Assembly: GCA_030737835.1 (NCBI GenBank)
Contig: CM060849.1
Coordinates: 21,746,074 to 21,810,073 of the forward strand
Source: Acorus gramineus
Lineage: Eukaryota; Streptophyta; Magnoliopsida; Acorales; Acoraceae
Length of the DNA: 64,000 nt
Direction of reading: 5' to 3'
The notes below the pieces were generated by a model. That model saw only the letters and a list, made by a program, of their open reading frames with translations, was not told the origin of the DNA and made no database searches. A program made the translations under genes and the position numbers. Positions 58,818 through 64,000 of the stretch are shown here, one piece after another (positions within the stretch are counted from its first letter, which is position 1; every line of letters starts with the position of its first letter).

Positions 58818-61640
58818 AAATTTATATATACTTTTTTTTTTTTTTTTGGGAAAGGTGGACAAGCTACCGCGGTCGCTATTAGAATTTATGTATACTTACG
58901 AGTACATAAATATGACTAAAGTTGAATTTGGTTATATTAGGAGGTATTTGACTGATTAAAGTTAAATCCGATTTAATTTAGGACCACCATGGGTGGAATC
59001 CAAAACCAAATCCAATCCGACCCGACTCAATTACGTGAACATAGCATTTTTAGGAAGGTTATCCATTCCAACTCATTCATCAAAGTCCTTGCACTCCCAA
59101 AAGCACTGGTCTACCTTCAAAGATTTTCTTATTCATTTTTTAAATGATGATTATATAAAACTAGCTAGCGTGGCTCATGCCCCTGCCACGAACAATGAAT
59201 GATATAATTAATATTAATATGTAATACTTTCACCATCCTCAACTGAGGATACCTCGTACAGAAACTAAGGGCAGAGACAAAGAGAAACATTTTAATTAAT
59301 TAAAAGAACATATTGGAGGGCACTTCCATTCAAGGATGCCTGCTCTTTTTATTATACTATTTATAATGTTCAGCGACTCATATTTAACTTAATTAATCAA
59401 ATTAATTGTAGACTACATTATGATGTCACCTTTTTAGTTATAAAAAAGGTCATTAATTTTGTTTTACACTTCACTTATTTGTATAGTATATGTCGAACTA
59501 TATATGAAAGATTAGGATTAACCGATTAACACCTCATATTTAAAAAAAAAAAAGTCACGGAATCAAATCATGTGAGACCAATTTTCTTTTTTTCTTTTTT
59601 AAAAAAAACTATGTAGGTCTATCATACATGGCCTATCCACCAAACCCATCATAAATTCAGAATAGTGAGCCTGTTAAATGTGATAAAAAAAATCTTCTTA
59701 CATTCAGTCTTGCTTGCAATTTTTTACTTGTAGTTCTCATATGGTTGGTTTGTTTGTTTGTTTTTTTAAAGTATACACTTAGCTAATCATGTATATTTTA
59801 TTATAAGAATTAAATATATATTTATTTAAATTAAATACACATATTTTTACATTTTTTAGAATAGAAAGTATACTAAGATATTAAATATATATTGCTTTAA
59901 TCAATTTTATATATTATATTATTGATATGACAGCAAATGATATTGTAAAACTATTTGAGTGTATAGGCATCCATTGAAATGTTGGATATTTGAAATCATG
60001 TGGTCTGTAATTTTTCAAATTTTTTTTAGAAAAGCGTCATTTTTAAGGGGTTTTCTATCATGGTTGAAAAAAAAAAAAATTAAAACTCTGGGTTTTCAGT
60101 GATTTTTGTTTATTTTTTATTTTTTCATGATTGCTATTTGAGTCACCTCATATGTTTTGGGAAGTTAGATTCTAAAATCTCCTCTTAACATGCTTAAAAT
60201 GTATCATTGTATATTTTTTGTCATTTCCTTCATTTTACTTTTTAAAGTTTTTGAGGATTCATTTTTCATTTCCTGTGATGGAAAATAATGAGATTTTAAA
60301 AAAAAATTCTAGACTTTTAAATTAATTTTTTCATATTTCTAAATTTGAAAATGGAAATAAAAACAACTTTCTATATATCTCAATCGTCTATTACTTCAAG
60401 AATGTCATTATCCAATAATTTTAATTATCTTAAATTATCATACTCTTATTTTATTTTTAAGTATTTTTTTTCTTTACTTTAAACCTCTTGGCCCTCTAGA
60501 GCCTGTTTTTAGATCCTTTATATGAAAACTATAAAGAATTCATATGACAATGAATGAGAAAATTCCACGTAATTAAATGATAAAAAAAACTATCCCAGTA
60601 AAAAATATCATTATTTTATTTGATATTTACAAATGAATCATGTATGAAAGCTCAATATACGCCGATGACTTTGTAAATATGTAATTTGTCGTCTTTGATT
60701 GACCAAATTCATTTATATATACTTTTTTTGAATGGATGATAGGCTTGTGTATTCTTTGAAACTTATCATTTAAAAGCAAAAGAGGTCCAAATTCATTTAT
60801 AGTACTTATGTAGTCTTCCTTCCCCTCGTATCTTAAATTTTCAACCCAAATTAAGTTATAATAATATTAAAATAATTTAGCTATGTTTTGAAGCCAGAAA
60901 CTAATATATATCCATCATCATGCTTAATATAAGAAGAAGTTCAGACTAGGGGCCGGCTAGCTCCACCTACCCAATATGAGGCACCACAGTATTAATTTCT
61001 TGTACAAGATCTTTTTAAGATAATGTGTATCTATTTATGATTCTCTCTTTATTATAGTAACATATAATGAAAGCTGTTCTTTACTTTTGTTTAAATTCCA
61101 TCAACTTGCAGGGGACGAATGTGAAAGGAAGTAGAGTCTCCATCTTTGACACACATATTAAAATTAATTAAATTACTCTAGCTCTGATCAATATCATCTT
61201 GATTATATATATACTTATTTATTTAATTAATAAAACAGCATTTCTCTTCCAAAGTATCATTTGACCATCTCTCCGTCCATCTAGCACGTATAATTAATTA
61301 ATGATATGTTGTTGTAGTCTTGTAGGTCAAATGAATTGAAAAAATAAAGACTGAGATGACAATTAAGGTGTCTGAAACTTTGGCTGACTTCTCTCTCTTT
61401 TAACCAGGGTTTAATTAATTTTCCTGTCCCCTGTTGGAACTTTTCTTCCTAACTTTGATGTAAGGTTTAATTTCCTGTTCCCATATTGGGACTTTTCTTC
61501 CTAGCTTTGATGTATAACTTGGATATTTACATATTTTATATCATGAAATTAATTAGGAGGAAGAAGAAATAATCTTTTCCAATAATTCATATTAATAAAT
61601 ATTTAGAAAAACTCAGATCCCTCCTGGTGTATATATATAT
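58818..61640. other. AT-rich intergenic DNA
   Basis: No gene recognised. Contains long T or A tracts (58832, 59540, 60067) and a tandem duplication at 61408-61514. The ORF at 58993-59202 has no recognisable domain. Confidence 0.5.
61408..61514. repeat. Tandem duplication, unit about 53 bp
   Basis: Two adjacent units share ggtttaa, 'tttcctgt.ccc', 'ttg.gacttttcttccta' (first copy ggaac) and 'ctttgatgta'. The first has a 4-5 bp insertion. Confidence 0.75.
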
Positions 61641-61647
61641 ATTTTTT

Positions 61648-62156
61648 GGAAAAAATCCATATAACCTCCTGTAAACTGACTGAAATCCATATAACCCCTT
61701 GACTTTTCTTAAAATCCATATAACCCCCTGAAAGCACATAGTAAATCCAAATAAACCCTTGAAAAAAATTTATGTTTACAGATGATGAATATTTTGTAAA
61801 TATTATGTTTGGTTAATTCTGGTAGAAAACACAGTATACAAAAAAAAACTACAATGTGTTAAAAATGCGAAATATATCATGTAAATGACGATTTTACTCA
61901 TCCGGATTGAGTTTTATAATATATCCAGAATGGGTAAAATCATCATTTCCATAAGATTTTTCGCATTTTTAATCCATTGTAGTGACTTTTTAGTATATCG
62001 TGTTTTCAGTCAGGGTTAACTAAACAAAATATGCTCAAAATATTCATCATCTATTAGCAAAAAAAAAATATTCACGGGGTTATTTGGATTTATTAGGTGT
62101 TTTCAGGGGGTTTTATGGATTTCAGACAGATTTTCAGAGTTGTATGGATTTTTCCC
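61648..62156. mobile_element. Foldback MITE, copy 3 of the three-copy family, 509 bp
   Basis: The best-preserved copy. The left end (ggaaaaaatccatataacct, then tgactgaaatccatataacc) matches the reverse complement of the right end (ggaaaaatccatacaactct, then gtctgaaatccataaaaccc). Homology continues through 'aaatccaaataa', 'gatgatgaatattttg' and 'caatg.gttaaaaatgcgaa'. The arms are 215-250 bp and the loop is small. Confidence 0.8.
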
Positions 62157-63189
62157 ATATTTTTTTTTAAGAAAATATAAATGTTTGCTACTTGATTTTA
62201 ATATTGAATTCGAATTACAAATTTAAAAAAGAAGAAGAGTAGAACACAAAACTAATACAAGCAAAGAAAAAGTCAGAAAAAGCAGATAAGGCGGCTCTCG
62301 ACGCTAAATCTTCATATTATAAGAGTCATCTAAACGATAGGAGGTGCACGCGCTCGATCACCTTGCGTGGTATATATATCGAGTGATAGAAAAAGTTGTC
62401 CTGATATTCTAATACTATTTGAGAATATCTCTATTACTAGAATATCATTTTTCATCTTTAAAATTATCTAGCTAGTGCACTTTACGAAATAAATTATGAT
62501 TTACACTAATTTTTTTCATCCATTAATATATATAAGTGTAGTTACTAAAAATATAAAAAATATGTGTATTAATCACCTAGCTTCTATCTGTCTTTCATGT
62601 CATCACACGTTTCAATTAGTGATAAATTAAATATATATTTTAAAAAATTGTATATATAAATTATACCAAATGCTCACAAAGACAAAAATAATGGATTAAA
62701 TTTACAGGTTTATTAAATTACATTATGTTATAGTTAATCAGAAAACCTTAGCCCCGTTGTCAAAGGGATTACCAATGATTTTATGTGGATAAATAATATA
62801 ATACAGAGAAATGAATAGTATACGAACTCGACAATAAACGATCATGATCATCTTAATTTATAATGTTTTTTTTTTCTTTTTCTGAAACTAATAACAGATG
62901 AATACAATTTCTAGACACGTCCACTTGTCCTAAAATGGCACTAAATAATTGGTTAATCAATCATAGAGTTTTGTCTATATACGCATGTAATATTTTTGTC
63001 TTTCGTGAATCATTTTCGTTTGACAAATGGCAGACACCAAACCTAACCTTTTTCAAAACATTGCATGAAATCCTCACTCGTTTTAACTATTTTTTTTAGG
63101 ATAATAAATATTAATTAATAAGATATATATTTTTATAAAAATAATGCATACGGTATATACTCATTTTAAATAAAAAATATAAAACTTTT
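62157..63189. other. Intergenic DNA without recognisable gene
   Basis: AT-rich. Nothing with coding or RNA-gene character was recognised. Confidence 0.45.
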
Positions 63190-63480
63190 AGTGTTAGTTT
63201 GAGAAAGGGTTAAGGTTTTAAGGATAAGTTTTAATTTTGAAGGATAAAAAATCCATCAATTTTGTTCATATTTACATTTGTAAAAATTAGGATAAAAAAT
63301 AGAGATAAATGTTATTCCAGTCTGTAGGTGAAACAAAATATCCCTATTTTTATTTAAAAATTTGAACAACTGTCAATAATTTATCCCGATTATTTTTATA
63401 TCAAACGGATATAAACTATCACCTTACTCATTTATCCCTATAACTACCTTGTTAAATTAGCCTTTAAAATATGTGTCTTA
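63190..63480. mobile_element. Degenerate MITE-like element related to 31252-31727
   Basis: The left 'gttagtttgagaaagggtta' and reverse-complemented right 'ggctaatttaacaaggtagt' ends are weakly inverted. The interior 'aacaaaatatccctattttt' and 'gaacaactgtcaataattta' parallel 'aacaaactatccccattttt' and 'ggacaattgtccatgcttta' in the 31-kb element. Confidence 0.4.
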
Positions 63481-63699
63481 GTTATTCAAGTATAAGAGAC
63501 TTCAAATGAAGTTTAATAGTCCGGGTTCAGATCCAATCAAGACTAACTTCGATTAGTTCTCCAATCAAGCATGAGTTTGATTAGTATACCATCAACCTCC
63601 AATAAAAGAAAGTGATACGTTGCAATTCATAAATTCAGTTCAATTAATATTTAATAAGTTAGTGCAATTCGTTATTGAATGACTAACATGCCTGTCTTT

Positions 63700-64000
63700 A
63701 TCCGGGCTCTCTAATAATAATCAACTGTAGACAACCCACAGAAACATACACCCGTCGGAAGTAACCCAAAACACGACCCAAACACGTAAAATCCACCCCA
63801 TGCAGCCGATAGATCTCCGCTACGTGTACCATATCGCCTAACCCACTAACCTCCGACACCTACCCAGTCATCCTTCCTCAAACGTCACCTGAGATCCAGC
63901 CACCTTAGCCGACCAGATCGAATCCCCACCGTCCAATCCACCATTACAGCTAATACGACACTAATCCCCCCTCATTATCCACAAACAAAAACTAACCATT
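63700..64000. promoter_or_regulatory. GC-richer window end, possible promoter of a gene outside the window
   Basis: Composition changes sharply to C-rich DNA with gctacgtgtaccat (ACGTG core), 'aaacgtcacctgag' and 'ccaccgtccaatccacc', elements often seen in plant promoters. No open frame starts here. This is an inference from composition. Confidence 0.3.

Noticed and set aside
58993-59202. 69-codon plus-strand frame in the gene-free 3' region
   Set aside because: No domain, no codon bias, no flanking exons.
1-64000. CRISPR arrays, prokaryotic operons, rRNA or intact retrotransposon genes
   Set aside because: None seen: no regularly spaced short repeats with unique spacers, no reverse transcriptase, integrase or transposase motifs in any frame, and no rRNA-like stretch. 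tRNA-like boxes found were degenerate SINE-type fragments, not complete tRNA genes.

Overview
This is nuclear DNA from a flowering plant. The genes are split by GT-AG introns (plus one apparent GC-AG intron), and the proteins are plant orthologues, including plastid-targeted ones. A monocot is the best guess: several genes have very GC-rich, C/G-ending codons at the 5' end that fade toward the 3' end (aspartyl protease, UBP22, MGDG synthase exon 1, FBT carrier), set in AT-rich intergenic DNA full of small non-autonomous transposons. Species cannot be read from the sequence. Nothing suggests bacterial, viral or organellar origin.

Nine protein-coding genes are supported; I rebuilt the exons by hand from splice sites, reading phase and protein-family conservation. 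In order: aspartyl protease (817-2562, +); RAD21/SYN3-type cohesin kleisin (3879-8304, -, 13 exons); UBP22, the SAGA-type H2B deubiquitinase (10004-12995, -); a 100-residue cytochrome-b5-like heme/steroid-binding protein (17508-17810, -); EMC4 (20666-24693, -); plastid ribosomal protein L35 (26692-28962, -); MGD1-type monogalactosyldiacylglycerol synthase (33112-38959, -); ERH, enhancer of rudimentary homologue (41397-44059, -); and a folate-biopterin-transporter-family carrier (48965-50875, +). Seven of the nine are on the minus strand. They do not form one pathway: their roles are proteolysis, chromosome cohesion, chromatin, ER insertion, plastid translation, galactolipid synthesis and transport. 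Five of them (aspartyl protease, EMC4, UBP22, ERH, FBT) match, from memory, a block on Arabidopsis chromosome 5 around At5g10770-At5g10820, so this may be an old conserved gene block.

The rest of the window, especially 28.9-33.1 kb and 44-64 kb, is AT-rich intergenic DNA with many structured repeats. These include a three-copy palindromic foldback family, a 1-kb foldback whose arms carry 91-bp tandem repeats, a Tourist-like MITE just upstream of the FBT carrier, an hAT-like element nested in an older repeat with a matching empty site 2.3 kb away, several other TIR elements, three SINE-like remnants and several tandem duplications. The last 9 kb has no gene I can support. The final ~300 bp becomes GC-richer and may be the promoter of a gene beyond the window. 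No dedicated novel biological system was found; the most unusual material is the repeat architecture and a few odd gene structures.
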